Assembly (NCBI RefSeq): GCF_009910325.1
Contig: NZ_SUMG01000005.1
Location: 62,001-126,000, forward strand
DNA length: 64,000 bases
Source: Isachenkonia alkalipeptolytica
Lineage (GTDB): Bacteria; Bacillota; Clostridia; Peptostreptococcales; T1SED10-28
Direction of reading: 5' to 3'
Each line of letters begins with the position of its first letter. The stretch's first letter is position 1. Under the pieces are notes generated by a model, which worked only from the letters and a program-made list of their open reading frames with translations, did no database searches and was not told the DNA's origin. The translations under genes were made by a program, and so were the position numbers. Shown here piece by piece: positions 9,068 to 18,049 of this stretch.

Positions 9068-9754
9068 TTAATACCCCAGCTGTTTAAGACGTTCTAGGGT
9101 CAACCCTTCATTCTTGGTTCCTGAAGGCTTATTCGATGCTTCTCCCTCCGCCGGGGATGCCTCTTTCGAAGTACTCATGAATTTCTCAATATACTTTCCT
9201 ACCATATCACATTCTAAATTGACCATGGCTCCCAGAGGCTTTCTCAATAAGGTGGTTTCCTCTCCGGTCAGAGGGATAATGGAAACTTCAAAACCTTTAT
9301 GATCCACCGTCGCCACCGTAAGACTGGTGCCGTCAATGGCAATGGAGCCTTTGGGCACTATATACCGCAGCAGACTTTTATCACAGTCTATTCGAATCCA
9401 TGTGGCATTTTTCTCTTTACGGTACTTAGAAATTTTCCCCATGCCGTCAATGTGTCCGGAGACCATATGGCCTCCAAAGCGGTCCCCGATGGCCATGGCT
9501 CGTTCTAAATTAACCGCATCTCCAATTTGCAAATCCCCTAAATTACTTTTCCTTAAGGTTTCGGGCATCACATCGGCTCGGAAGCGGTCCCGACTGAAAT
9601 CCACCACGGTAAGACACACGCCGTTGGTATTGATGCTGTCTCCCAACTTCACGTCTCCCAGGACTTTGTTTGCTTTTACATTCAGCTGAAAAGCCTCTCC
9701 TCCTTTTTTTATGGAAAGCAAACTTCCCAGCTCTTCAATAATTCCTGTGAACAT
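9068..9754 (-). CDS. ribE: Riboflavin synthase, alpha subunit
   Basis: A 228-residue riboflavin synthase that dismutates two lumazine molecules to riboflavin. It starts with the diagnostic MFTGIIEELG and has two homologous lumazine-binding barrels; the second begins near residue 97 with HMVSGHIDG, mirroring NTNGVCLTVV and GTSLTVA in the two halves. It is slightly longer than usual because of an extra acidic/polar tail of about 30 residues after MGKYIEKF. It is second in the rib operon. The same enzyme is called ribC in some Gram-negatives. Confidence 0.96.
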   Translation of the reverse strand: MFTGIIEELGSLLSIKKGGEAFQLNVKANKVLGDVKLGDSINTNGVCLTVVDFSRDRFRADVMPETLRKSNLGDLQIGDAVNLERAMAIGDRFGGHMVSGHIDGMGKISKYRKEKNATWIRIDCDKSLLRYIVPKGSIAIDGTSLTVATVDHKGFEVSIIPLTGEETTLLRKPLGAMVNLECDMVGKYIEKFMSTSKEASPAEGEASNKPSGTKNEGLTLERLKQLGY

Positions 9755-9830
9755 ATTTTCACCGCCTTCAACTTTCGATTTTCACGGGCTTTAGTTTACA
9801 TTCTCTGTGCCGTGTTCCTGATGATATTTT

Positions 9831-11057
9831 TCACCGGATGTCTCCCTGGATCATCAGGTCCTGACCAAAGTGTTTATACTGCAGGTTATTTAAGGTAATT
9901 ACATCTTCCATCCGAAGAATTCCTCGGCCTCCGATCGGGGTTTTCGCGCTTTCCCCTCCGATGATCTTCGGAGCGATAAAGCTTATGATCCGGTGCACTA
10001 GGGCTTCTTCCACTAAACTGAAGTTCAAAGTGGCGCCCCCTTCCACAAGGACACTGTCAATTTTTTGTTCCCCCAGCTTATCAAAGAGATGCTTTAAGTC
10101 CACCCGTTCATTCTTGATGGGACTCATCAGCACCGTTGCCCCAAGGTCTTCCAGGGCCTTTTTCTTATCCTCTTCCATCAGCTCCGTGGAGGCAATGATG
10201 GTCTTCGCTTCAGAGTCCAGGTGTAAAATCTTTGCTGTAAGGGGAATGCGCCCCCGGGTGTCCACAACAATTCGATGGGGATCCTTGCCCTTTTGGTCTT
10301 GGAGCCGGGTAGTTAAGGAAGGGTCATCTTCAATAACGGTACCCACCCCCACCATGATCCCCGACATCTGATCCCGGAGGGTATGCACGTATGCCCGTGC
10401 CTTTTCTCCGGTAATCCACTGGGATTCTCCCGAGGATGTAGCAATCTTACCGTCAAGACTCATGGCGGTCTTTATTACGGTGTAGGGTTTTTGGGTTTGG
10501 ATATATTCCAAGAAAATCCGGTTTTGTTCTTTCAATACCTCTTCAAGAACTCCTTCCCGAACTTCAATGCCCCGTTTTTTTAATTTTTCAATGCTTTTGC
10601 CTCCCACCAGGGGATTGGGATCCTTCAGGCCGATGACCACCCGGCGGATTCCCTCCTCGATCACCCGGTCCACGCAAGGGGGGGTATTGCCGTAATGAAA
10701 GCAGGGTTCTAAGGTTACATACAGGGTGGCGCCTTCAGCCTTTTCCTTTGTGGAGTTAAAAGCATTGACCTCGGCGTGGTGGTCCCCGTGTTTTTTATGA
10801 TACCCCTTACCGATCACCTTCCCCTCTTTTACAATCAACGCGCCCACTAAGGGATTGGGACTGGTTCTTCCCCGGGCCTTTTCTGCCAGTTCCATGGCCT
10901 GTCTCATGTATTGTTGATCTCGTTGTTCTTGTTGTTCTTGTTGTTCTTGTTGATCTTGTTGATCCATTGATTGCATCACGTCCTCAAATAAAGATTTGTT
11001 TTCCTGTCTTTTACCTTTATACCCTTGATTCCCCATAATTCCTACAATCTTTTTCAT
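9831..11057 (-). CDS. ribD: Bifunctional riboflavin deaminase/reductase
   Basis: RibD deaminates and then reduces the pyrimidine intermediate of riboflavin synthesis. The cytidine-deaminase-like zinc site is HHAEVNAF with PCFHYGNTPPC, and a dihydrofolate-reductase-like domain follows (KTAMSLDGKIAT, LVEGGATLNF). The conserved part begins at YMRQAMELAEKA, near residue 50. The frame opens 408 codons long, but the ATG at 11057 has only a distant GAGGGA about 21 nt away. The ATG at 10976 has GAGG 5 nt upstream and is a strong alternative start. Either way the N-terminus carries six DQQ/EQQ-type triplets encoded by a 9-bp tandem repeat. First gene of the operon. Confidence 0.94.
   Translation of the reverse strand: MKKIVGIMGNQGYKGKRQENKSLFEDVMQSMDQQDQQEQQEQQEQRDQQYMRQAMELAEKARGRTSPNPLVGALIVKEGKVIGKGYHKKHGDHHAEVNAFNSTKEKAEGATLYVTLEPCFHYGNTPPCVDRVIEEGIRRVVIGLKDPNPLVGGKSIEKLKKRGIEVREGVLEEVLKEQNRIFLEYIQTQKPYTVIKTAMSLDGKIATSSGESQWITGEKARAYVHTLRDQMSGIMVGVGTVIEDDPSLTTRLQDQKGKDPHRIVVDTRGRIPLTAKILHLDSEAKTIIASTELMEEDKKKALEDLGATVLMSPIKNERVDLKHLFDKLGEQKIDSVLVEGGATLNFSLVEEALVHRIISFIAPKIIGGESAKTPIGGRGILRMEDVITLNNLQYKHFGQDLMIQGDIR
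10911..10964. repeat. 9-bp tandem repeat inside ribD
   Basis: Six consecutive 9-bp units of TTGTTGWTC type (one starting TCG) encode [DE]QQ triplets in the N-terminal extension of RibD. Because the unit is a multiple of three, copy-number change would alter length without a frameshift. Confidence 0.85.
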
Positions 11058-11093
11058 TTTTTTGAATTCTTTTTATTCCCTCATTTTATTGCA

Positions 11094-11123
11094 TAAAAAA
11101 ACCTGAAGATTGGATCTCCAGGT
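11094..11123 (-). terminator. FMN riboswitch expression-platform terminator
   Basis: On the minus strand a 10-bp stem (11123-11114 with 11110-11101, one G-T pair) with a 3-nt loop is followed by a T7 run. It lies between the RFN aptamer and the ribD start, as expected for FMN-induced transcription termination. Confidence 0.88.
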
Positions 11124-11192
11124 ACGTGGTTTTTACAGGAATTTCATTCCCAAACAATTGAAATCGGCCCTCCCTTGTAAAGGAGTTCCGTT

Positions 11193-11309
11193 CCATCCTC
11201 TTCTTCTTCCATCCAGACTTTACTGTCGGTTTTGGAGTTGCACCAAATCAACCACACTGTGGCTCGCGGACTTTACCGCCGGTCGGGAATCACACCCTGC
11301 CCTGAAGAT
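11193..11309 (-). ncRNA. FMN riboswitch (RFN element) of the rib operon
   Basis: The conserved blocks of the RFN element are all present in order on the minus strand: TCTTCAGGGCAGGGTG, TTCCCGACCGGCGGTAAAG, GCGAGCC, GATTTGGTG, CCAAAACCGACAGT and AGTCTGGATGGAAGAAGA. The first and last blocks pair to form the closing stem. FMN binding should favour the terminator at 11094-11123 and shut off ribD-ribE-ribBA-ribH. Confidence 0.97.
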
Positions 11310-11327
11310 TGTTATGAAATTTTCTTA

Positions 11328-11356
11328 AATATATCACTAGTTTTTCTCCCTGTCAA
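11328..11356 (-). promoter_or_regulatory. Promoter of the riboflavin operon
   Basis: TTGACA (11356-11351) and TATATT (11333-11328) are spaced by 17 bp on the minus strand, placing the transcription start a few bases before the riboswitch aptamer. Confidence 0.85.
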
Positions 11357-11369
11357 TATTTTTTATCCC

Positions 11370-12035
11370 TTATTTCTTTAAGCCCTCCATCACCTGCTGA
11401 ATCATCTCTCTGTCAAAGCCTTTTCTTACCAGGGTCTCATAGACCTTTCCATAGATCTGGTAATCATTTTTGTACTTCTTCTTTGCCTTTTCCCGGGCTT
11501 TTTCCCCTTCTATCAGAGCTTTTTCAAAATGTACGTTTTCCTGGGCCTTCATGATGTTTTGGACTTCCGGACTCCCGGAGAGATCATCGAGACAGGTTTT
11601 TATAATTTCAAAGGAGAACCCCCTGGAAGCCAGTCGCTGGGAAAGTTTGGATTTGATTTGGTTTAAGGGGAGTTTTTCTTTGCTCTTGAAAAACTTCATG
11701 CTTTGGGTAAGAGCGATCTCCCGTTCCAGCTCCGGAGGATAATATTCTCTTAACCCTTTTTCAATCAGAGCCTCCTCCACCCCTTTATCCTTCAGGTGGT
11801 TTTTAATAAAGCCCCGGCCTTTCCCGGCCCCCTCTCCCTTTTGACGAATGATCTCTTTGACGAAGGTCTCATCGTTCTGATACCCGTAGTACTGTAGCTT
11901 TTTTAGGGCTTTTTCAATCGATGCCTCATCAAACTCTTTTTTCATCAGGTAATCCCTGATTTCCTTTTCGCTGCGATTGCGGTAGGATAAATACCTTACC
12001 CCCAGTTCAAAGGCTTTGTTTTCCGGACTTTTCAT
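11370..12035 (-). CDS. recX: Regulatory protein RecX
   Basis: A 221-residue all-helical RecX, which binds RecA filaments and modulates recombinase activity. It shows the repeated three-helix modules of the family: an N-terminal module with YLSYRNRSEKEIRDYL, a second with LKKLQYYGYQND and FVKEIIRQKG, and a third around SKLSQRLASRGFS. Charge-rich composition and length fit the family. recA is not in the window. CAGGTGAT precedes the ATG. The gene ends just upstream of the rib promoter and points the same way, with no clear terminator between. Confidence 0.9.
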   Translation of the reverse strand: MKSPENKAFELGVRYLSYRNRSEKEIRDYLMKKEFDEASIEKALKKLQYYGYQNDETFVKEIIRQKGEGAGKGRGFIKNHLKDKGVEEALIEKGLREYYPPELEREIALTQSMKFFKSKEKLPLNQIKSKLSQRLASRGFSFEIIKTCLDDLSGSPEVQNIMKAQENVHFEKALIEGEKAREKAKKKYKNDYQIYGKVYETLVRKGFDREMIQQVMEGLKK

Positions 12036-12183
12036 CGTTTATCACCTGTTCTCTCTAGGAACTGCTGTATTCCCACTTTCCTGTATAAGACCTTTCCCTT
12101 TCTATTATAACAGATTTCCTTCCATCGTTACCATCCCTTCCTTTTTTCGACGGAAGCACCGGGGAAACTCGAGGGCTGTTCTA

Positions 12184-12217
12184 TAAAAAAACCGCCCCTT
12201 ACTCAGAGGCAGTTTTT
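12184..12217 (-). terminator. Terminator after sucD
   Basis: An 11-bp stem with wobble pairs and a 7-nt loop is followed by a T7 run on the minus strand just after the sucD stop. Confidence 0.85.
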
Positions 12218-12220
12218 ACA

Positions 12221-13099
12221 TTACTTTTGACTTTCCATAAGGCTCACCAAGGTCTTTCCCATGGTGGAGGGTGTATCCGCCACCGCAATCCCGGAAGCTT
12301 TCATCACGTTGATTTTTTCCTCGGCGGTGCCCTTTCCTCCGGAGATAATGGCCCCGGCATGTCCCATGCGCTTCCCGGAAGGGGCGGTGACCCCGCTGAT
12401 AAAGCCGGCCACAGGCTTATTCATATGCGCCTTAATCCACCGGGCCGCCTCTTCCTCCTGGGTGCCTCCGATTTCTCCGATGAGGATTACCCCGTGGGTG
12501 TCGGGATCTTCATTGAATTTTTTCAAGACATCGATAAAGCTGGTGCCGTTGACCGGATCTCCTCCGATCCCCACCGCCGTGGACTGACCCAGCCCAAGTT
12601 CCGACAATTGATGCACCGCTTCGTAGGTCAGGGTTCCCGAGCGGGAAACCACACCGATATGACCTTTTTTATGGATGTAGCCCGGCATAATTCCGATTTT
12701 GCACTGCTCCGGGGTAATCACCCCGGGACAATTGGGACCGACCAATACCGTTTCTTTCCCTTCCAGGTACCGTTTTACCTTGATCATATCTCCAATGGGA
12801 ATATGCTCCGTAATGCAAACCACCAAATCAATGTTGGCTTCCGCCGCCTCTAAAATTGCATCGGCAGCCACCGCCGGGGGAACGTAGATCACCGAGGCAT
12901 TGCCCCCGGTTTTTTTAACCGCCTCTTCCATGGTGTTGAACACCGGTACTCCTTCAACGGTATCCCCTCCTTTTCCCGGCGTTACCCCCGCCACTATGTT
13001 CGTTCCGTATTCTTTCATCAGCTTTGTATGAAATTTTGCCGTAGCCCCGGTAATCCCCTGGACGATCAGCTTCGTATCTTGATTTACATAAATACTCAT
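12221..13099 (-). CDS. sucD: Succinyl-CoA synthetase, alpha subunit
   Basis: A 292-residue alpha subunit of succinate-CoA ligase, which interconverts succinyl-CoA and succinate with nucleotide phosphorylation. The N-terminal CoA-binding Rossmann domain has [12 protein letters not shown], and the active-site histidine that is transiently phosphorylated lies in RMGHAGAII (near residue 246). It follows sucC by 35 nt and ends at a terminator. In an anaerobe the complex may provide ATP from succinyl-CoA or supply it. The cluster upstream encodes possible organic acid exporters. Confidence 0.96.
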   Translation of the reverse strand: MSIYVNQDTKLIVQGITGATAKFHTKLMKEYGTNIVAGVTPGKGGDTVEGVPVFNTMEEAVKKTGGNASVIYVPPAVAADAILEAAEANIDLVVCITEHIPIGDMIKVKRYLEGKETVLVGPNCPGVITPEQCKIGIMPGYIHKKGHIGVVSRSGTLTYEAVHQLSELGLGQSTAVGIGGDPVNGTSFIDVLKKFNEDPDTHGVILIGEIGGTQEEEAARWIKAHMNKPVAGFISGVTAPSGKRMGHAGAIISGGKGTAEEKINVMKASGIAVADTPSTMGKTLVSLMESQK

Positions 13100-13134
13100 T
13101 TATTTCCCTCCCGGTAGAATCTTTGATTATGAAA

Positions 13135-14313
13135 TCACTTCTCTGAGTGAAATTCCTCCGTGGCCTTTACAATCTTTTGGGCGCCGTCATCCATGGAATA
13201 GGCACTGATCACCTTCACTGTGGAGTTTTCTAAGATCTTGCGACCTTTATCCACATTGGTTCCTTCCAACCGAACCACCAAGGGCACGTTCATCTCAACG
13301 GTTTTTAGAGCCTCCACAATTCCCGTGGCAATCACATCGCATTTCATAATGCCACCGAAAATATTGACAAACACCCCCTGGACATTTTCATCGGATAGGA
13401 GGATTTTAAATGCGTTGGATACGTTTTCCGTGGTGGCGCTCCCTCCTACGTCTAAAAAGTTTGCCGGAGAGCCGCCGTAGTGCTTAATAATATCCATGGT
13501 GGCCATGGCCAGTCCGGCGCCGTTGACCATACAACCGATGTTACCGTCTAAGGCAATATAGGATAAGTCATACTTTCCCGCCTCTAATTCCTTCTCGTCT
13601 TCCTCCGATTCATCTTGGTAACTCCGTATCCGCTCCTGTCGATACAGGGCGTTATCATCAAAATTCAGTTTCCCGTCCAAGGCGATCAACGTTTCTTCCG
13701 AGGTGATAATTAAGGGATTGATTTCAATAATCGATGCATCGGTTTCCAGGTACAGTTTATAGAGCTTTTGAAACAGGTTCACCGCTTCCTTTACCGCTTT
13801 TTTCGGCAAATTAAGCCCGAAGGCCATGCGCCGCCCCTGAAAAGCCGTGAGTCCTACTAAAGGGTCGATTTCTTCGTATAAAATTTTCTCCGGGGTGTTT
13901 TCCGATACCTCTTCAATGTCCACGCCCCCTTCTTTAGAGGCCATCAGGCTGACCCGCCCCGTATCTCTGTTCAGTACAAGACCGACGTAGTACTCTTTTT
14001 GAATATCGACCCCCTCTTCGATCAGCAGTCGCCGAATCACCTGGCCCTCTTCCCCGGTTTGGTGGGTTACCAGGGTTTTACCTAAAAGTTCCTTGGCAAA
14101 GGTCCGCACCTCTTTGGTGTTCTTTGCAATTTTCACGCCTCCGGCCTTTCCTCTTCCCCCGGCATGGATCTGGGCTTTTACCACGGTGACGGGGCTGTCC
14201 AGTTCCTTTGCTGCGCTTACCGCCTCCTCGATGCTAAAGGCTACGTGGCCTCGGGGCACCGGGATTTCATAGGTTCGAAACAACTCTTTTCCTTGATATT
14301 CATGGATGTTCAA
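13135..14313 (-). CDS. sucC: Succinyl-CoA synthetase, beta subunit
   Basis: A 392-residue ATP-grasp beta subunit that binds nucleotide and succinate. It shows the ATP-grasp region [17 protein letters not shown], the INPLI segment, and the glycine-rich [15 protein letters not shown] with VFVNIFGGI. The frame can be read from a GTG at 14322, but the SD sequence AGGAG overlaps it. The TTG at 14313 is 8 nt from AGGAG and yields [12 protein letters not shown], the usual SucC N-terminus, so TTG is chosen. It is the first gene of the sucCD pair and lies close behind the AspT-like transporter gene. Confidence 0.95.
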   Translation of the reverse strand: MNIHEYQGKELFRTYEIPVPRGHVAFSIEEAVSAAKELDSPVTVVKAQIHAGGRGKAGGVKIAKNTKEVRTFAKELLGKTLVTHQTGEEGQVIRRLLIEEGVDIQKEYYVGLVLNRDTGRVSLMASKEGGVDIEEVSENTPEKILYEEIDPLVGLTAFQGRRMAFGLNLPKKAVKEAVNLFQKLYKLYLETDASIIEINPLIITSEETLIALDGKLNFDDNALYRQERIRSYQDESEEDEKELEAGKYDLSYIALDGNIGCMVNGAGLAMATMDIIKHYGGSPANFLDVGGSATTENVSNAFKILLSDENVQGVFVNIFGGIMKCDVIATGIVEALKTVEMNVPLVVRLEGTNVDKGRKILENSTVKVISAYSMDDGAQKIVKATEEFHSEK

Positions 14314-14334
14314 GTTCAGCACTCCTCTCGAAAC

Positions 14335-15555
14335 TTAGGATATTTGAAATAGGATGTTGATAAACAGAATCATAAAAAATAAGGCAAAGGGATAGGTCGC
14401 CCCATAGGCTACCGCCACATCATTGGAATCCGTGGACTCTATCGCCGCTGCCAGCCCCGGGGTGCTGGTCATGCCTCCGCAGAGCCCTCCGATTAGATAC
14501 AGAGGCTTTAACTTCAACAGCTTCGTTCCCACCAGGTAGCCCATAAGAATACTAAGGATTGCCGTGGCGAAGCCGATCACCAACAGGGCGGCACCGGTGG
14601 TTCCGATTAAGGTGACGGCCTCATAACCGTAGTTCAGCCCCACAATGGCCAAAAACATTTTCAAAGACAGGCCCCGGGTGACTCCCAGCACCTTTTCGTC
14701 CATTTGAAAATTCACCCGGCCGATTTTTTTTTGGTCTCCCAGAAACAGGGCCATGATCAACACCCCGCCGGTGGCTCCCAGGGAGAAGTCTCCCAGGGTT
14801 TCCCCCAGGGGAATGGAAATACTGCCCAGCAGCACCCCGGAGGCACAGACCAGAGAAAACCCGGTTACGCTGAACCGGTGAAGGAGTCGTTTTTTTTCTT
14901 CCTCTTCTTTTTTCTGTTGTCGCTGATAGATCTTTATTTTTTCCGGATCGGCTCCCACATCCTCAAACAGCCGATTCCGCTCCCGCAAAAATTTTGTGAG
15001 CACTTGCACGAACAAAATCACAATGACCACCCCGGGAACATAAGCGATGGAGTAGCCAAGGCCTACCAGGGCCTCCTGCCCTCCGATTTGATCGGCGGAT
15101 TCAATGGCCGCCGCCAGGCCGGGGGAGCTGGTAAGGGCACCGGAAAAGGTGCCCACCACGCTTTCCAGGGCCTGGCTTTGAAATACTTGCAAAAGTCCGA
15201 AGGTAGACAGAGCTCCGGTTCCCGTGACCACCAGGGCCAGGATGATGAACTTCGGTCCGTTGTTTTTGATAATGGCCCGGATATTTCTTGAGGCCGCCAG
15301 CCCCACGGAAGCAATAAATAAAATCAGACTAAGACTGAAGAGCTCTCCGGAAATAAAGTTCTCGCCCCCTTCAAAATCCGGATTCTGTCCCAAGAGGATC
15401 CTTGTGACGATGTAGCTAATCCCCATACCCACAAAAAGCCCTCCGGAGCTGCCGAGGCTGACCCCTTTGATCTCGATCAATCCCACAAACTTCCCGAGAA
15501 AGATACAGCCGAACATTAAGATAAAGGGATTGGTTAGTATTGATTCCAGTTCCAT
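14335..15555 (-). CDS. AspT/YidE-type duplicated-domain transporter
   Basis: A membrane protein of about 406 residues with roughly ten transmembrane segments in two homologous halves. Each half carries the diagnostic repeat: TSSPGLAAAIES in the first and TSTPGLAAAIES in the second. This is the hallmark of the aspartate:alanine exchanger (AspT) family, whose members move dicarboxylates or amino acids. A charged cytoplasmic linker separates the halves. GGAGG is 5 nt before the ATG at 15555, so that start is preferred over the ATG at 15582. It ends 21 nt before sucC, suggesting cotranscription and a role with succinate or aspartate; substrate unproven. Confidence 0.85.
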   Translation of the reverse strand: MELESILTNPFILMFGCIFLGKFVGLIEIKGVSLGSSGGLFVGMGISYIVTRILLGQNPDFEGGENFISGELFSLSLILFIASVGLAASRNIRAIIKNNGPKFIILALVVTGTGALSTFGLLQVFQSQALESVVGTFSGALTSSPGLAAAIESADQIGGQEALVGLGYSIAYVPGVVIVILFVQVLTKFLRERNRLFEDVGADPEKIKIYQRQQKKEEEEKKRLLHRFSVTGFSLVCASGVLLGSISIPLGETLGDFSLGATGGVLIMALFLGDQKKIGRVNFQMDEKVLGVTRGLSLKMFLAIVGLNYGYEAVTLIGTTGAALLVIGFATAILSILMGYLVGTKLLKLKPLYLIGGLCGGMTSTPGLAAAIESTDSNDVAVAYGATYPFALFFMILFINILFQIS

Positions 15556-15627
15556 ATTTTCCTCCATAAGTATATTTTCCATGGGGAAATCCCCACGGCC
15601 TTTTCCTTTCCATCATCGGTCTTTATC

Positions 15628-16491
15628 TTATAAAAACCGTTGGGCTACATTCCATACGTTCAGTACAAATCCCACGCCAAAGGCGATGGACACCGCGATC
15701 ACCAGGGCTTCCACCCCGCGGATGATGCCCGACATTAAGTCCCCGGCCACGGTATCCCTTAGCCCATTGGTAATGGCCACTCCCGGGACCATCACCATGA
15801 TCCCTCCGATGATCACAATGTTTACCCGAATATCCGGATGGAGATTCGATGCCAGGATCGCTAAGGAGGCGGCAATCATTCCGCCGGTGAGATGGGCGAA
15901 AAAATAGGATAACTCCCGTTTAATCAGGACCCCCAGTACGAAGGTCATCAGAATCGTACTCAGCAGGGCCGTAAGAAATTCCATGAAATTGGCTCCGATA
16001 AGCAGTACGAAGAAACCGCTGGCCACCCCTCCAAATAAGGCCTGGACACTGATTCGATAAGGGGGCTTTTTATTATCAATTTCCCGAAGCCGCTTCATCC
16101 CTTCCTCCACAGACATTTCCTTCACCACAAAACGGCGGGAGAAGTCATTTACTTCCGAAACTTTTTCCAAGTTGATCTGACGATGCTGAATCCGCTTATT
16201 AAAGGTCAGCATATGGTGTTGAGAAGAATGGCTCTGGTCAATGGAAACCAGAATCCCCGTGGGGGTGACTAAGGCCTCCACATAATCCAGCCCTTCGGAT
16301 TTACATATTCGCAGAATCGTATCCTCCACCCGGTAGGTTTCGCTGCCGTTTCGAACCATAATTTCCGCCGCATAAATGGCCAGAATCAGAATCTCTTTTT
16401 GACTGGTGGCCAGGGCATTTTCTTCTTTCATGGCTTCCTGGATTTCTTTTTGTATGCTTTCCCGCAGTTCTCTTACATCCTTCTCCTCCAT
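15628..16491 (-). CDS. YjjP-type exporter subunit (ThrE N-domain), second copy
   Basis: A 287-residue protein of the YjjP/ThrE family. A cytoplasmic N-terminal domain of about 140 residues (SETYRVEDTI, VTPTGILVSID, RRFVVKEMSVEEGM) is followed by five hydrophobic segments containing the family loop MVMVPGVAITNGLRD. It is clearly paralogous to the product at 17147-17941. YjjP works with YjjB: YjjPB has been reported as a succinate exporter in E. coli, and fused ThrE exports threonine and serine. It follows YjjB by 30 nt. Confidence 0.88.
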   Translation of the reverse strand: MEEKDVRELRESIQKEIQEAMKEENALATSQKEILILAIYAAEIMVRNGSETYRVEDTILRICKSEGLDYVEALVTPTGILVSIDQSHSSQHHMLTFNKRIQHRQINLEKVSEVNDFSRRFVVKEMSVEEGMKRLREIDNKKPPYRISVQALFGGVASGFFVLLIGANFMEFLTALLSTILMTFVLGVLIKRELSYFFAHLTGGMIAASLAILASNLHPDIRVNIVIIGGIMVMVPGVAITNGLRDTVAGDLMSGIIRGVEALVIAVSIAFGVGFVLNVWNVAQRFL

Positions 16492-16521
16492 GATGCGCCC
16501 CCTTTCTTTCAGGATACCCTC

Positions 16522-17145
16522 TTATTTTTCCTCTTCTTTCTTAGGGGCCTCTTCTTTCTGTGCTTCCCCTCCCTCATCATAAAACTGTTCTTTGTAGTAC
16601 TCCTCCAGCTTGGTTTTTTCAATTTCTTTTTGTTGTTCCTCGGGATCCAGGTCCCGGCCTTTGTCCATTTTATTCCTTTTTTCCTGAATCTTAATGGCTC
16701 GCCGCTCCGCCAGGGCCATTCGCTTCTTCCGAAGGTAGGCGTTCACCGAAAGCACGATGGTCAGTCCTCCGGAAATGGCAAGGGCAATCAGTATGGCTTC
16801 ACTTCCCACCTCGGCGGCCAAACTATAATTTTCTTCCAAAATCGCAATCATGGTGTTATACAGGGCCACTCCCGGCACCAAGGGAACAATCCCGGGAATG
16901 ATAAATACGGTGAAGGGTTGTTTTTCCGTTCTGGCGAACCGCTCTCCGATCATGGCAAGGACCATGGCTGCCAGAAATGTGGCCACCACGACGGAATTAA
17001 ACTCCTGATTGATTATATTAAAAACGCTCCACCCCAGAGCTCCTGCGAACCCCGATCGAAGCAAGGTCTTTTTGGGCACTTGGAACAGCACCGCGAAACC
17101 GATGGTGGCAATATAGGCGTAAACAAATTTCAGTGCAACCGACAT
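16522..17145 (-). CDS. YjjB-type exporter subunit (ThrE C-domain)
   Basis: A 207-residue membrane protein of the YjjB (DUF3815) family with four to five membrane segments and the signature FIIPGIVPLVPGVALYNT. An unusual highly charged, Lys/Glu-rich cytoplasmic tail of about 65 residues follows the last segment. The frame opens at a TTG at 17163, but GGGGGAGG is 8 nt before the ATG at 17145, one base after the stop of the preceding YjjP gene. That gives tight coupling in the order YjjP-YjjB-YjjP. It should form the transport unit with one or both YjjP paralogues. Confidence 0.87.
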   Translation of the reverse strand: MSVALKFVYAYIATIGFAVLFQVPKKTLLRSGFAGALGWSVFNIINQEFNSVVVATFLAAMVLAMIGERFARTEKQPFTVFIIPGIVPLVPGVALYNTMIAILEENYSLAAEVGSEAILIALAISGGLTIVLSVNAYLRKKRMALAERRAIKIQEKRNKMDKGRDLDPEEQQKEIEKTKLEEYYKEQFYDEGGEAQKEEAPKKEEEK

Positions 17146-17146
17146 T

Positions 17147-17941
17147 TTATAATCCTCCCCCAAAAAAAGTCCATAAATTCAAAACAAATCCTACGCCGAA
17201 GGCAATGGCTATGGCTACAATTAACGCCTCCCCCGCCCGGGCCATCCCCGAGATTAAGTCCCCGGCGATGGAGTCCCGAACCCCGTTGGTGATGGCCACT
17301 CCGGGAACCATGACCATAATTTCCCCGATAATCACCCGATTAATACTGATTTCCGGATGCAGTTGTCCCAGCAGGATGGCCAGTGCCGCGGCCAGGGCTC
17401 CCCCCACCAGGTGAATGGTAAAGCTTGCGAAATCCTTTTCCGCCAGAATCGTAATGGTGTATGTAACAAAAATTGTGGCCGCAAAGGCACTTAGAAACTC
17501 CAGGAAATTTGCCCCCAGTAATAAAATGAAAAAACTGCTGGTCACCCCGCCGAAAAATGCCACCTGATACTTGGTAAAGGGGGGCGGACTCTTTTCTATC
17601 TCTTTTAAGTTTTTCATACCCTCCTGAAGGGTCAGCCCTTCCTGGACAAACCGTCTTGAGAAGTCATTGACCTTGGCCACTTTTTCCAGATTGATTTGCC
17701 GGTTTTTAATCCGCTTGATAAAGGAGTGCATCGGCCCCTCTTTTCCCGCTTCATCGGGATGGTCCACGGAAATGTAGATCCCCGTAGGGGTAACGATGCT
17801 CTCTACATACTTAAATCCCCTGGATTTGCAAAGTCTTGTAATGGTATCCTCCACCCGGTAGGTTTCCCCTCCGTTTTTCAGCATGATCTCTCCGGCGAAT
17901 AGGGCCAGTACCAGCATTTTTTTTCGTGTGATTTCCTCCAT
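17147..17941 (-). CDS. YjjP-type exporter subunit (ThrE N-domain), first copy
   Basis: A 264-residue paralogue of the protein at 15628-16491, with the same domain order: cytoplasmic domain (GETYRVEDTI, VTPTGIYISVD, RRFVQEGLTLQEGM), then five membrane segments with MVMVPGVAITNGVRD. It is the first gene of a three-gene cluster. AAAAGGAG precedes the ATG. The likely promoter is an extended -10 about 40 nt upstream. Two different YjjP partners for one YjjB is unusual; they may give alternative substrate specificities or a mixed complex. Confidence 0.88.
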   Translation of the reverse strand: MEEITRKKMLVLALFAGEIMLKNGGETYRVEDTITRLCKSRGFKYVESIVTPTGIYISVDHPDEAGKEGPMHSFIKRIKNRQINLEKVAKVNDFSRRFVQEGLTLQEGMKNLKEIEKSPPPFTKYQVAFFGGVTSSFFILLLGANFLEFLSAFAATIFVTYTITILAEKDFASFTIHLVGGALAAALAILLGQLHPEISINRVIIGEIMVMVPGVAITNGVRDSIAGDLISGMARAGEALIVAIAIAFGVGFVLNLWTFFGGGL

Positions 17942-17976
17942 GATTTTCTCCTTTTGTTTTCAGCCTTATCCCCTTG

Positions 17977-17985
17977 ATTATATCA
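17977..17985 (-). promoter_or_regulatory. Extended -10 promoter of the YjjP/YjjB cluster
   Basis: TGATATAAT on the minus strand is an extended -10 (TGN plus consensus TATAAT). No good -35 is visible at 17 bp. Confidence 0.45.
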
Positions 17986-18049
17986 AAACTTAACCGGGTT
18001 GAACACCGATAACACTCAGCTCTTGAGCGGTTTTTGGCACCCAGGACCT

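Noticed and set aside
12227-12853. A 208-codon plus-strand frame antisense to sucD
   Set aside because: Shadow of a strongly conserved gene; no SD or recognisable domain.
16399-17292. A 297-codon plus-strand frame across the YjjP/YjjB genes
   Set aside because: It lies antisense to well-supported membrane protein genes, has a low-complexity Phe/His-rich product, no SD and no family likeness.
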